Source: Glaciecola amylolytica (GTDB lineage: Bacteria; Bacteroidota; Bacteroidia; Flavobacteriales_D; Crocinitomicaceae). From it: a DNA stretch of 64,000 nt. Under the pieces are notes generated by a model. That model was given only the letters and a program-made list of their open reading frames with translations, was not told the origin of the DNA and did no database searches. Location of the stretch: NCBI GenBank assembly GCA_003856375.1, contig CP034120.1:2232001-2296000 (forward strand), given 5' to 3'. How positions within the stretch are numbered: position 1 is the stretch's first letter; every line of letters begins with the position of its first letter. The translations under genes and the position numbers were made by a program. This document shows positions 16,901 through 24,920 of this stretch, piece by piece.

Positions 16901-18510
16901 AAAATCAGGTTGTCGTAATCTCTTTTTCCGGCTCTTGCCTCAATAAACACTTTGGTTTTCTGATTGACCTTCACAATCTTGTTTTCCGTATCGTAGCTGA
17001 TAAATCCGTATGAAGCCAAATCCAACAACTGTATTTTCACCTGATCTACCGTTTTTCCAAGAGCCGTTGCAGCTTTTCCTTCCGTCAGGGTAAATTCGTC
17101 AAATTTGTAGCAGTAATTATAAAGTGCCGCTAAAGGATGAACCTGTTCCATTCCCTGCAAACGGTCATACAAACGTCCGTCATAGAAATTCATCGATTCA
17201 AAACGCGCGATCCGCTGTTCCTGACTGGTTCCGAATTCATACGTAAAGACCAAATCCGTTCCTGTTCTGCTCCAGCTTACCTTTTGCACATACCATTCCA
17301 ATTGATGGTACGAATCTGTGAACGGTGATTGCAAAACTCCTGATTTTCCACGGGTAAGTTCTACAATATTGGAGTCTTTGGAGTAAGTGAATCCAACTCC
17401 GGGATGCGTAATCGAATCTTTTTCTCCTACATAAAGAGATGTCTGCGTAACGTTTGAAACAATTCTGGTTGGAGCAATGGCAATGTATTGTGATTTTGCC
17501 AGCAAGAACTTTTTGCCATTTCTCTTGATTGTCAGCTGAGCCATTTCAGTTGCATTTCCCAACCCTATGACACTCGATCCTTCCAATGAAAATCCTCCCA
17601 CATAATCCATATCCGGCAAGATATTGTTGATTGCCAGCTTGCGCTCATGCGAGATAAATTGTGGATAATTCTTATCTGCTTCACGAATAATTCTGAACGC
17701 TCGTTCATTCAAAGTACCCTTGATTTTTTTTCCGAGGAAGAAGGGACTTGTTAAAGAAACGGTATCTGCCTTCAAAAAATTTGATTTCATGGAAGCATCG
17801 TAATTCCCCAATTCGGCAAAGGTTTCGTTTTCTTTCAAACCAACTTTCACCCAATTGACCTTCCCTCCTTTTCCGATCCATTTTTTCAGCACCGGATCGT
17901 AGGTTCCGTTCGTATTATAAACGACCAATGAATCGAGGAAACGCGGTTCATCTCTTTTTGCTCCTTTGTTCGGGAAACCACACACCAGGCGGCCATCCGT
18001 AAATTTGATAATCGGTTTATCGGTATATTCAAAAACATAAGATCCGTAGAAATACCATTCTTCATTGGAAGAACTCGCCAGCATTCCTTTGGAGAAAAAC
18101 CCCGCGGAAAGCTCAATGAAATCCTTGAATTTGTTTACATTTTTCGCGTCCAGAAGCTTATCTACCGAACTGTGCCACGCGGCAAAAGAAGACTCCGGCT
18201 GTTTGTTTTTCACGAACGAATAAACGGAGAAAATATAATTGTAAATTTCGGGATAAACTTTTAATCGTTTGCTTTCCATTAGGTTACACGTAGCAACCAT
18301 CTGTGTAAAATACTTGTCCGGAAAGTCAGTCGATTTCAATAAGGCTACCGAAAACTCATCTTTGAGAAAATCCTTTTGATCTTTGTCCAGATAATCAGTG
18401 GTTAATGAACTGATCGCTTTCACGAATTTCTCCCGGTTGTCCGGATAAGATTGTGAAAAGAGTTTTGTAACACTCAAAATCGCGACTAAAACGAATCCCC
18501 ATTTTTTCAT
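13900..18510 (-). CDS. Very large secreted protein of unknown function (1536 aa)
   Basis: I chose the ATG at 18510: it gives a clean signal peptide (MKKWGFVLVAILSVTKLFSQ) and a 4-bp ATGA overlap with the prmA stop, whereas the longer frame would add 11 residues before the signal. The mature part has a helical N-terminal region (to about 120), then more than 1300 residues of mostly beta-type sequence with many Asp/Lys-Phe-Ser repeats but no domain I recognise. There is no T9SS or gliding C-terminal tail and no membrane helix after the signal. It sits in an operon with prmA and plsY. An envelope scaffold role is possible, as in other giant Bacteroidetes exported proteins, but no function can be assigned. 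Confidence 0.8.
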   Translation of the reverse strand: MKKWGFVLVAILSVTKLFSQSYPDNREKFVKAISSLTTDYLDKDQKDFLKDEFSVALLKSTDFPDKYFTQMVATCNLMESKRLKVYPEIYNYIFSVYSFVKNKQPESSFAAWHSSVDKLLDAKNVNKFKDFIELSAGFFSKGMLASSSNEEWYFYGSYVFEYTDKPIIKFTDGRLVCGFPNKGAKRDEPRFLDSLVVYNTNGTYDPVLKKWIGKGGKVNWVKVGLKENETFAELGNYDASMKSNFLKADTVSLTSPFFLGKKIKGTLNERAFRIIREADKNYPQFISHERKLAINNILPDMDYVGGFSLEGSSVIGLGNATEMAQLTIKRNGKKFLLAKSQYIAIAPTRIVSNVTQTSLYVGEKDSITHPGVGFTYSKDSNIVELTRGKSGVLQSPFTDSYHQLEWYVQKVSWSRTGTDLVFTYEFGTSQEQRIARFESMNFYDGRLYDRLQGMEQVHPLAALYNYCYKFDEFTLTEGKAATALGKTVDQVKIQLLDLASYGFISYDTENKIVKVNQKTKVFIEARAGKRDYDNLIFVSDMRPKPKYAPEQLKDNPALQKIAKQDSLSAIQRRSMPNFGKMSLSSMDISLEAVDRVTISDAQASFVLPDNAKVQISRNRDFKFTGWASAGKFEVHTLEASYNYDANKINLTKTDKSYFRVKPLSQADGNKSIALGSPLNGISGEIIIDDPTNRAGMKKDITKYPILKSAKPSKVYYNQYDLFKGAYDSARFYYTCTPFEMDSLDNFNEKSFRLKGELVSAGIFPVIKEDLRIMADYSLGFSTVAPAEGHVFYGTKAMYKNKIVLSNNGLQGAGIINFIHSTSDSKAFTFLPDSTLGYAKFENKPIETGVQFPDVKSPDAFITYVPKQNVLKASSTLENELTFFGGEAKMKGTAIIQPTGMTGYGIMSMQKANLGSDAFRFKRYDIDSDTSVFNLKNPVPEEGESPLAFSSNNVNAHISFKDRKGDFKSNDGEEMKYFPVIKYACKVDLFTWLMDQDEMELSKKGTGSGDININTDLDLAQPNMFSTHPDQDSLAFRAPKVKFTMRSKVLYCSDTKFIDVADARIYPDSSKVTIRKNAAMDPLLNSKIVANYVTKYHTFLNAKTNIAARRKYTSEGDYPYYDADSVKTLIHMDKIGVDSSFQTVANGTVKSEAGFKLNKYFDYYGAMKVKAANPLISFTGATRINHNCEKFTKSWMSFTAEIDPKNIQIPVTPNMKTLDGQAIAAGIVWRDSRQKDSIRLYPTFLSSLEDPNDPIFITATGVLQYDFSAKEFQIGPKEKLLNRSEPGNFIALHTESCSMNGEGKINLGMDYGDVTVDAVGTVTYNQQNGQTDVNATLKLNLPMDKGVWESAGQRIVDYKESKPLSFETTNIEQALLTWGDRKTADKIKSDYTLSEDKKIKRLPDEMEKSIVITGVHLKNIPASKDIRGLMSSLEGAAIVNFYGKPVMRQVVFRSAFEQIYSSNGDHFTMMMQVPGGPDYLFDYSMMKRDGTFNIITSDSDLSNAINAIKEDKRKTKNFLYQISTNSVYLGKLNAIFE

Positions 18511-19352
18511 ATTTCTACTTTTTGAAGTTTCATGGATGCCCATGTTTCTTTATCTCTTGTTTCTACTAGTTCGAAACCAACACTTTTAGCCGCCTGCTCC
18601 AATTCAGCCACATCTGAAGTGAAGAAACCACTCAGATACAGTAATCCGTTATTTGAACAAAGCTTTGCGTAATCAGGCATGTGTCTTTTCAAAACATTCT
18701 TGTTGATGTTAGCAAGGATCACGCCGAAATTTCCTACCTGAATGGAATCAATGTCTCCCAAAAGGCCTCTGATCTTCGAACAGGAATTGCGGGCTGCATT
18801 TTCCAATGTGTTTTCTACCGACCAGGATTCAATATCCACGGCCAAAATATCTTTTGCTCCTTTTTTCTCAGCTAAAATGGCCAAAACACCTGTTCCTGTT
18901 CCCATATCCAACACCCTTTCAGGTAGTAAGTGTAAGTCGAGCAGGAATTGTGACATCAGGTAAGTTGTTTGGTGATGTCCGGTTCCAAAAGACATTTGCG
19001 GCTGAATCACGATCAGTTCACGATTCGGGAAATCAGCTGCCTGATGGAACGGTGCAATAATTGCCAAACGGGAATCAACCAAAACAGGATCAAAAGATGC
19101 TTCCCAGGTTGCATTCCAGTTTTGGTGCGGAATCTCGGAAAGATTCCAGCTCACTTCGATTTCAGCATTCTCGTGAATGCATGTTTCTTTCAAAATGGAT
19201 GAAACATCGCCAATTTGAACAGGAGCATAAGCCTGAATTCCGGTTTCGGTTTCAACAAAACTTTCAAATCCGAAGTCGGCCAGTTCCGCTACCAAAATAT
19301 CGGCCCAGGGCTCTCTTGGCTTAATATCAATTGTTAATTCAAAATAGTCCAT
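18507..19352 (-). CDS. prmA: Ribosomal protein L11 methyltransferase PrmA (281 aa)
   Basis: PrmA trimethylates ribosomal protein L11 at several amino groups with S-adenosylmethionine. The N-terminal 100 residues are the L11-recognition part (ELTIDIKPREPWADILVAEL at the start). The Rossmann methyltransferase domain follows, with motif I LDMGTGTGVLAILAEKKGAK (about 148-167), an acidic post-I residue in AVDIES, and the catalytic-loop motif ILANINKNVL (about 210-219). MSFGTGHHQTT (about 125-135) is diagnostic for PrmA. The start ATG overlaps the end of tpiA by 19 bp and the stop overlaps the next gene (ATGA), so it lies inside a tightly packed operon. Confidence 0.95.
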   Translation of the reverse strand: MDYFELTIDIKPREPWADILVAELADFGFESFVETETGIQAYAPVQIGDVSSILKETCIHENAEIEVSWNLSEIPHQNWNATWEASFDPVLVDSRLAIIAPFHQAADFPNRELIVIQPQMSFGTGHHQTTYLMSQFLLDLHLLPERVLDMGTGTGVLAILAEKKGAKDILAVDIESWSVENTLENAARNSCSKIRGLLGDIDSIQVGNFGVILANINKNVLKRHMPDYAKLCSNNGLLYLSGFFTSDVAELEQAAKSVGFELVETRDKETWASMKLQKVEI

Positions 19353-20095
19353 GTTTCCTCAGCTACTAAAACAGAAAAGTCGGAAGCTTTCAAGGCTGCT
19401 CCTCCAATTAAACCTCCATCTACATTTTCGCAGGCAAATAACGACTGAGCATTGCCCGGGTTACAACTTCCGCCATATAAAATCGGAGTATTATCTGCAA
19501 TTTCTTTTCCATACTTCTCTTCAACCCATGAACGGATTGCGGCATGCATTTCTTCTGCCTGTTCTGTAGTGGCCGTTTTTCCCGTTCCAATCGCCCAAAT
19601 CGGTTCGTAAGCCAAAACAACTTGTTTGAAATCGCTTGCTGAAAGATGAAAAACACTTTCCCGCAGCTGATTCTTTACATACTCTAAAAACGTTTCGTTT
19701 TCACGAATTTCCAAAGGTTCTCCGCAGCAAAAGAAAGGTTTGATTCCATGAGCAATCGCCACGTCCAGTTTTTCTTTCAGGAAAGCATTGTTTTCATTGA
19801 AATACTCTCTTCGCTCAGAATGACCGATTAAAACAGCCTGAATTCCGGCTTCTTTCAATTGCCACATGCTTACTTCACCCGTATATGCTCCGTTATCTTT
19901 CGGATAGGCGTTCTGAGCACCTACTTTTACGTTTGTTGAAAGCGAGTTGCAATCACTCACATACAACATCGGAGGAAAAATATATACTTCAATTCCCGAG
20001 CCGATGCTCATGTTGTTTACTTCCTTACATAATTCCTTTGCCTGTTCCTGAGACAAATTCATTTTCCAATTTCCTGCTACAATTTTAGAGCGCAT
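19334..20095 (-). CDS. tpiA: Triosephosphate isomerase (253 aa)
   Basis: This cytoplasmic glycolytic enzyme interconverts dihydroxyacetone phosphate and glyceraldehyde 3-phosphate. The active site is complete: Lys-11 in AGNWKMN, the histidine in LIGHSERREYF (about residue 96), and the glutamate in LAYEPIWAIGTGKTA (about 167) followed by its flexible loop. The phosphate-binding YGGSCNPGNA and GGLIGGAAL segments are present. Length is normal. Only one base separates it from the end of the DoxX gene upstream and it overlaps prmA downstream. This tpiA-prmA order is common in flavobacteria. Confidence 0.97.
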   Translation of the reverse strand: MRSKIVAGNWKMNLSQEQAKELCKEVNNMSIGSGIEVYIFPPMLYVSDCNSLSTNVKVGAQNAYPKDNGAYTGEVSMWQLKEAGIQAVLIGHSERREYFNENNAFLKEKLDVAIAHGIKPFFCCGEPLEIRENETFLEYVKNQLRESVFHLSASDFKQVVLAYEPIWAIGTGKTATTEQAEEMHAAIRSWVEEKYGKEIADNTPILYGGSCNPGNAQSLFACENVDGGLIGGAALKASDFSVLVAEETWTILN

Positions 20096-20096
20096 C

Positions 20097-21998
20097 TTAT
20101 TTTGCCAATAAATTAGTTTGAATCCAATTAAATGCCGGCAACGAATTACCGGTATATTTTCCTTTTACACGTCCGTATTTCAACACCAAAAGCGCCGGAT
20201 TTGAACGTGCAATTGCTTTTAATTCCACTCCATCATTAATAAAGATCGGAATATGCAAGTTGTGTTTCTTTTTGAAAGCTGCAATTTCTTCATCGCCTGA
20301 ACCGACCACAAATACAAACGGAATAGCTGCTTTTTTCGCTTTAGCGGCAATTCCTTTCAATTCGCCCAAATGTTTCAGATCAAACTCTTTCAGGCTTTTA
20401 GAGAAAACAACAATCACTTCGGGAGCTTTGAACAAGAAGTCGCGAATGCTTACATCTGTCAGATCCGGATTTTCCACTTCGATTGTATCCGTTACCGTAT
20501 AAGCATCTTTCGGATAGGATTCGACGTTGTATTCGATCTCAGGAATCTCCTTTTTTTCTTTCGTTACGTTATCGATCAAGCGGAGACCCATCACTTTTTT
20601 GTTTTTCAACTGTTTTTTAACCGCTTCCAGCTGAAGTTCATCTTCACTCAGGAATTTGATTGCCCGTGATGGGTTAAACTGTGCCGTATCAATGGAAGGA
20701 AGTCTCATCGGTTTGATTTCCTTATTGATCATTTCCAGATACTTCCACTCTTTTGTTTTCTCCCAGATCTTGGAATTCATGAATTCCTTACTTGATCCGT
20801 CGTATTCCTTTTTCTCTCCTGTTTGCAGGTTTTTATAAACCAGCATGCTTTGGTATTTTCCGGGATCTCCGTCTTTGGTCAGATCCGGAAGGTAATTCCC
20901 GACTGCATACGGGCGGTAATCTCTCAATGGATCGTAACGCAATACGTACCAGATAAATATCCCGCATAAGAATGTCACCATCAGCGCCGAACCGTAGTGA
21001 TTCCCGATAAATTTATTCCGGATTCGATACACCCAAAGGGCTGCAAGAATTGCTACGATTGAAAACAAAATCGGGAAATACCAGTCGAATACCCAGGAAA
21101 GCCCTGCAATCAACATCATTGAAATCGGAACATAGATCCAGTTTTGGCGCACATCATTCGGCTGAATCAGTCTTTGAGCTGCAAAGATCCACACAACCAG
21201 ATAAAGCAATACGATGTCTTTCCACAAAGATTCCTTCGGAGTTAAGGATCTCCCTACAGAGCCTTTCATTGCATCTCCGAAACAACCGCAATCCGTTACA
21301 CATTGTGGTGATTTTAATTCTTCGACCACCACTTCTTTGGTGTTTTTGGAAATAATTTTGACATCCTTATTCGTGATGGCTTCTTCGATCTTCATATTCG
21401 CCATATGTGATTCCTTCCCTATTTCCATCGAATAGGTATCTCTGTCTACAAACCTGGTTTTCGGATCACAGGTTGAAGTATGCCATGTCAGGAAGGTGAA
21501 GAACAGCATCATGATTACCAGAAGCCAGCTCACAAAGCGGATTTTCCCGCCAATGATCACCAAAACTCCCAAAACAATCTCCGCAATGCAAATGATCACA
21601 GAGAGCAAAAGCGCATGCTGAATGAAATATTCCAATGAGAATCCGGGAGAACCGAACATTTCCTTGATGCGGTATGCCAAAGCTCCGTCTTCAAAATATT
21701 CTTCCAGTTTATAGGAAAAACCAACGGGATCGTTTGCCTTGATCAATCCTGAAACGATGAATAAACTTCCCACAATCACGCGGGAAACCGTTGCAATCAT
21801 CAATCTTCCCTTGAAAAAGATCAGCGCCACTGCTGAGAAGAGCATCAAACCGATTCCCAAACTTGCAAAAAGCATCTTCTGCCCCTCAAAATGATCGTGG
21901 AAGCCAATAGTTGTGAGCGTAAGGCCCGCTAAATTTAAAATAACAAACAGGACATTGAGTGGTAGTGAATGTCCTGAAATAGTTCTCGTAGTTTTCAT
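20097..21998 (-). CDS. BT_3928-type DoxX family membrane protein with thioredoxin-like C-terminus (633 aa)
   Basis: The N-terminal half has a DoxX-like set of transmembrane helices (about 14-35, 42-62, 72-92, 125-150, 153-172, 260-280 and further helices to about 360). The DoxX signature SRVIVGSLFIVSGLIKANDP lies near residue 73. A soluble cysteine-bearing loop, QCVTDCGCFGDAMKGS (about 232-247), precedes the second helix set and is typical of the BT_3928 family. The C-terminal 200 residues look like a thioredoxin fold (VIVVFSKSLKEFD, then PIFINDGVELKAIARSNPALLVL) without a CxxC. A role in redox or electron-transfer chemistry at the membrane has been suggested by homology to DoxX but is unproven. 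It lies between DUF1599 and tpiA in one operon. Confidence 0.85.
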   Translation of the reverse strand: MKTTRTISGHSLPLNVLFVILNLAGLTLTTIGFHDHFEGQKMLFASLGIGLMLFSAVALIFFKGRLMIATVSRVIVGSLFIVSGLIKANDPVGFSYKLEEYFEDGALAYRIKEMFGSPGFSLEYFIQHALLLSVIICIAEIVLGVLVIIGGKIRFVSWLLVIMMLFFTFLTWHTSTCDPKTRFVDRDTYSMEIGKESHMANMKIEEAITNKDVKIISKNTKEVVVEELKSPQCVTDCGCFGDAMKGSVGRSLTPKESLWKDIVLLYLVVWIFAAQRLIQPNDVRQNWIYVPISMMLIAGLSWVFDWYFPILFSIVAILAALWVYRIRNKFIGNHYGSALMVTFLCGIFIWYVLRYDPLRDYRPYAVGNYLPDLTKDGDPGKYQSMLVYKNLQTGEKKEYDGSSKEFMNSKIWEKTKEWKYLEMINKEIKPMRLPSIDTAQFNPSRAIKFLSEDELQLEAVKKQLKNKKVMGLRLIDNVTKEKKEIPEIEYNVESYPKDAYTVTDTIEVENPDLTDVSIRDFLFKAPEVIVVFSKSLKEFDLKHLGELKGIAAKAKKAAIPFVFVVGSGDEEIAAFKKKHNLHIPIFINDGVELKAIARSNPALLVLKYGRVKGKYTGNSLPAFNWIQTNLLAK

Positions 21999-22013
21999 AG
22001 AAACCGGATAATA

Positions 22014-22550
22014 TTAAAGCGTAAGGTGTATTAATGCGAAAATCGAGTAGTTCAAAATATCAAAATAATTTGATTCGATTCCTTCAGAAGCAATCGTTTG
22101 GCCTCCATTATCCTCGATTTGTTTAATTCGTAACAACTTCATCAAAATCATATCAGTTAATGAACTTATACGCATATCTCTCCACGCCTCACCGTAATCG
22201 TGATTCTTTTTCTCCATCAGTTCAAATGCTTCCTGAGCAACCTGATTGTACAAGGTCAAAGCTTCCTGTTCCGACAGTTCCAATCCGAAACCATCATTCG
22301 ATCTGCTTTGAATAATCGCCATGATACAATAATTCACCATTGCACCGAATTCTCCTTCAATACTTTCACCGACCTTGTTTTCCCCGGTCTCCTGAATGGT
22401 TCGAATTCTATTGGCTTTGATGAAGATCTGATCCGTCAGACTGCTGGCTCTTGCAATACGCCAGGAAGTTCCGTAATCTTTCGTTTTTTTCAGGAAAATT
22501 TCTCTACAACCCTGTACGATGTGTTGATATTGTTCCGATGTTTGTATCAT
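22014..22550 (-). CDS. DUF1599 domain protein with two internal repeats (178 aa)
   Basis: A soluble all-helical protein built from two copies of the same unit: KTKDYGTSWRIARASSLTDQ (about 18-37) and KNHDYGEAWRDMRISSLTDM (about 114-133), each followed by a helix ending in R-I-(R/K)-(T/Q)-I-(Q/E). The repeated DYG-x-x-W-R motif is characteristic of DUF1599, which is distantly like the all-alpha NTP pyrophosphatase fold, though no reaction has been shown. It is the first gene of the minus-strand operon (DUF1599, DoxX, tpiA, prmA). Its ATG is only 10 bp from the divergent folP start, so the two promoters must overlap the opposite genes. Confidence 0.88.
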   Translation of the reverse strand: MIQTSEQYQHIVQGCREIFLKKTKDYGTSWRIARASSLTDQIFIKANRIRTIQETGENKVGESIEGEFGAMVNYCIMAIIQSRSNDGFGLELSEQEALTLYNQVAQEAFELMEKKNHDYGEAWRDMRISSLTDMILMKLLRIKQIEDNGGQTIASEGIESNYFDILNYSIFALIHLTL

Positions 22551-22560
22551 CTATGTCAGT

Positions 22561-23427
22561 ATGGAATTTTTAAGGTTTGAAAATACAAATTTTTCGCGAG
22601 AGTGGCAGTTAAACACCCGCGGTAAGTTATTCACTATTTCCACCCCGCAGGTGATGGGAATTGTCAATTGTACGCCCGATTCCTTTTACAAACACAGTCG
22701 AAAATCTGACCTGGATGATCAGCGCCTTTTAATCGATCTGCACGTGAAAAACGGTGCAACTTGGTTAGATTTAGGAGGTTACTCTACCCGCCCTGGGGCA
22801 GAGCACATTTCAGAAAAAGACGAAATCGAACGAATCAAATCTGCACTTGCATATGCTTTGGAAACCTATCCTGAAATCAAACTGAGTGTTGATACTTTTC
22901 AGGCAGAGGTTGCAAATTACGCTTTGGAACAAGGCGCTCACCTGATCAACGACATCAGTGGAGGTTTGATTGATTCGGATCTTTTTTCCGTTGTCGCAGC
23001 TTTTCAGGTTCCTTATGTGTTGATGCACATGCGGGGAACTCCACAGAATATGTCGGATCTGAATCATTATGAAAATATTCTCTGGGAAACGATTTACGAA
23101 TTAGGGGTTCAGAAAGAAAAAGCCATTCAGGCAGGAATCAAAGACATCATTATCGATCCGGGCTTCGGTTTTGCCAAAAACAGCGAACAGAACCTCCAAT
23201 TATTTTCAAAAATGGAGGCCTTCCATTTGTTCGATTGCCCGATTCTGGTTGGAATCTCCCGAAAATCGATGATCTACAAAACACTTGGAATCGGAGCTGA
23301 AGATTCTCTAAACGGAACGACTGTTCTGAATACCCTGGCACTCGAAAAAGGCGCTTCGATTTTACGGGTTCATGATGTGAAAGAAGCTGCGGAAACAGTT
23401 AAGCTTTGGGGAAAAACCAGAAAATAA
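22561..23427 (+). CDS. folP: Dihydropteroate synthase FolP (288 aa)
   Basis: FolP joins p-aminobenzoate to hydroxymethyl-dihydropterin diphosphate in folate synthesis and is the sulfonamide target. All signatures are present: MGIVNCTPDSFY (about 31-42), ATWLDLGGYSTRPGAE (about 66-81), LSVDTFQAEV, LINDISGG, VLMHMRGTPQNM, IIIDPGFGFAKNSEQNL and ILVGISRKSMIYKTLG. The TIM-barrel length is normal, with a short N-terminal extension. It is divergent from DUF1599. A GATGTTTG at 22538-22545 (one mismatch to TAnnTTTG) may be its -7 box. Confidence 0.96.
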   Translation: MEFLRFENTNFSREWQLNTRGKLFTISTPQVMGIVNCTPDSFYKHSRKSDLDDQRLLIDLHVKNGATWLDLGGYSTRPGAEHISEKDEIERIKSALAYALETYPEIKLSVDTFQAEVANYALEQGAHLINDISGGLIDSDLFSVVAAFQVPYVLMHMRGTPQNMSDLNHYENILWETIYELGVQKEKAIQAGIKDIIIDPGFGFAKNSEQNLQLFSKMEAFHLFDCPILVGISRKSMIYKTLGIGAEDSLNGTTVLNTLALEKGASILRVHDVKEAAETVKLWGKTRK

Positions 23428-23554
23428 AAAGCTGTTTTTTAGAGATTTTATTATTGGTTAGATCTGTAATCTCTCTGATCTATTAAAAAAACAGATCCGT
23501 AAAAACAAAATTACAATATTGTAAAACAGCCCTTCCATTCTTGAAATCCTATGA

Positions 23555-23998
23555 TTAGAAAATCTTCTCGCTAATCTTCGAAACAGGATAAGCATTCATC
23601 GTTGCAGAAGCAGTTGCTACCAACTCTCCTTTTTGATTACTCACTTTTCCTTCCACAAAAAGAATTCGTTTTCCCGATTTAATCACACGTGCATCAGCCG
23701 TCAATACATCATTCCTATTTGCTGGATTAAGGTACGAAATCGTCAGATTTACCGTCGAAACTACTTTCATTTCTTCGCAAACCTGCGACAAGCAAGCTAC
23801 TCCGAGAGCAGCATCAATCAGCGCAGCAACAGAACCTCCATGTGCCGCAAAAGGAGTTGCCAGATGATTATCGGAAATCGTCATGTGATACAGCACGTGT
23901 CCTTTCGATTCCACATCGAAATCCATTCCCAATAAATCTCCGAAACGATTCCAGACAATGTATTGCTGAATGATCGGATGCTGTTTTAAACTCTCCAT
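23555..23998 (-). CDS. PaaI-family hotdog thioesterase (147 aa)
   Basis: A hotdog-fold acyl-CoA thioesterase of the PaaI/YdiI group. The diagnostic segment AAHGGSVAALIDAALGVACL (about 52-71) holds the HGG turn and the acidic catalytic residue, and VNLTISYLNPAN follows. These enzymes hydrolyse aryl- or acyl-CoA; because menB lies two genes upstream, a DHNA-CoA thioesterase role in menaquinone synthesis is conceivable, but the MscS gene stands between and the idea is inference. Its ATG overlaps the MscS stop by one base (TAATG), so translation is coupled. Confidence 0.85.
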   Translation of the reverse strand: MESLKQHPIIQQYIVWNRFGDLLGMDFDVESKGHVLYHMTISDNHLATPFAAHGGSVAALIDAALGVACLSQVCEEMKVVSTVNLTISYLNPANRNDVLTADARVIKSGKRILFVEGKVSNQKGELVATASATMNAYPVSKISEKIF

Positions 23999-24846
23999 TA
24001 GTTTGGCGTTTGCATTTGTACAACGTGCTCCTGAGGAGAAGTTAAATGAAGCCCTTCTTTTTCAAAATCTTCGTAAATACGCTTATTCAAAGCGTAAAAG
24101 ACAGTCCAGTAATCATCTGTTTTTGCCCAGGCACGAACTGTCACCATTACAGAAGCTCCCAATTCTCCCAATGCCACAAACGGTTCAGGATCTTTTTTCA
24201 CACGCTTGTCTTCTGACAAATATTTCAGAATCAATTGATGTGCTTTTACGTAATCATCTCCGTAAGAAATCGGAATACTCCAATCTACCCGTCGTACATT
24301 CGCTTTGGTGAAATTGGTCAGCGGATTATTCGCAATCGGGCCGTTTGGAAGCACAATCACTTTGTTATCCGAAGTATGCAAATAGGTATAAAAAATCTGA
24401 ATTTCTTTTACTGTTCCCTGCAAATTCTGAGTCAGGATGGTATCTCCGACTTTAAAAGGCTTGAACAGCAAAATCATGACTCCCCCGGCAAAATTGGAAA
24501 GCGTTCCTGAAAATGCCATACCAATTGCTAAACCGGCAGCACCTAAAATTGCCACAAAAGACGTCATTTCGATTCCAAGCTGTGTAATTGCCGTAACAAT
24601 TACCAGTACCTTGAGCATGATCGTGGCCAGACTGGAAAGGAAGGTTATCAATCCTACATCCACTTTTCCACGCGTCAGAATCCGGACAACCAAACGGCCA
24701 ACCCATTTGGCAAGCCAAAAACCAACCAATAGAATGATAACTGCAAAAACCAGGTTTGTTCCTGATTTCACCAACCATTGCTTTCCTTCGTTCAAACTGA
24801 ACCCGAAAATGTGCTGAAAATTAGCTTCGATATCTAATAAAGGCAT
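23998..24846 (-). CDS. Small-conductance mechanosensitive channel, MscS family (282 aa)
   Basis: Opens under membrane tension and lets solutes out during hypo-osmotic shock. Three transmembrane helices lie at about residues 27-48, 66-88 and 92-125. The third is the Gly/Ala-rich pore helix (LGAAGLAIGMAFSGTLSNFA), followed by the MscS beta domain signature FKVGDTIL and VLPNGPIANNPLTNF. A C-terminal alpha/beta cage domain ends the protein. The length matches E. coli MscS. It is translationally coupled (TAATG) to the hotdog thioesterase downstream, a pairing that has no obvious functional reason. Confidence 0.93.
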   Translation of the reverse strand: MPLLDIEANFQHIFGFSLNEGKQWLVKSGTNLVFAVIILLVGFWLAKWVGRLVVRILTRGKVDVGLITFLSSLATIMLKVLVIVTAITQLGIEMTSFVAILGAAGLAIGMAFSGTLSNFAGGVMILLFKPFKVGDTILTQNLQGTVKEIQIFYTYLHTSDNKVIVLPNGPIANNPLTNFTKANVRRVDWSIPISYGDDYVKAHQLILKYLSEDKRVKKDPEPFVALGELGASVMVTVRAWAKTDDYWTVFYALNKRIYEDFEKEGLHLTSPQEHVVQMQTPN

Positions 24847-24851
24847 TTTTT

Positions 24852-24915
24852 TAAATTGAAAATTTAAAACGGAGAATTGAAAGGACTTATCAATTATAAA
24901 TTTTCAATTCTCAAT
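24852..24915. repeat. AT-rich palindromic intergenic element, copy 1
   Basis: Between menB and the MscS gene is an imperfect palindrome. AAATTGAAAATTT (24853-24865) is matched by AAATTTTCAATT (24898-24909), which is followed by CTCAAT. The element near 31.9 kb has the same AATTGAGAA/TTCTCAATT-type ends. It looks like a small non-coding repeat; a terminator role for menB is also possible. Confidence 0.45.
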
Positions 24916-24920
24916 GATGT

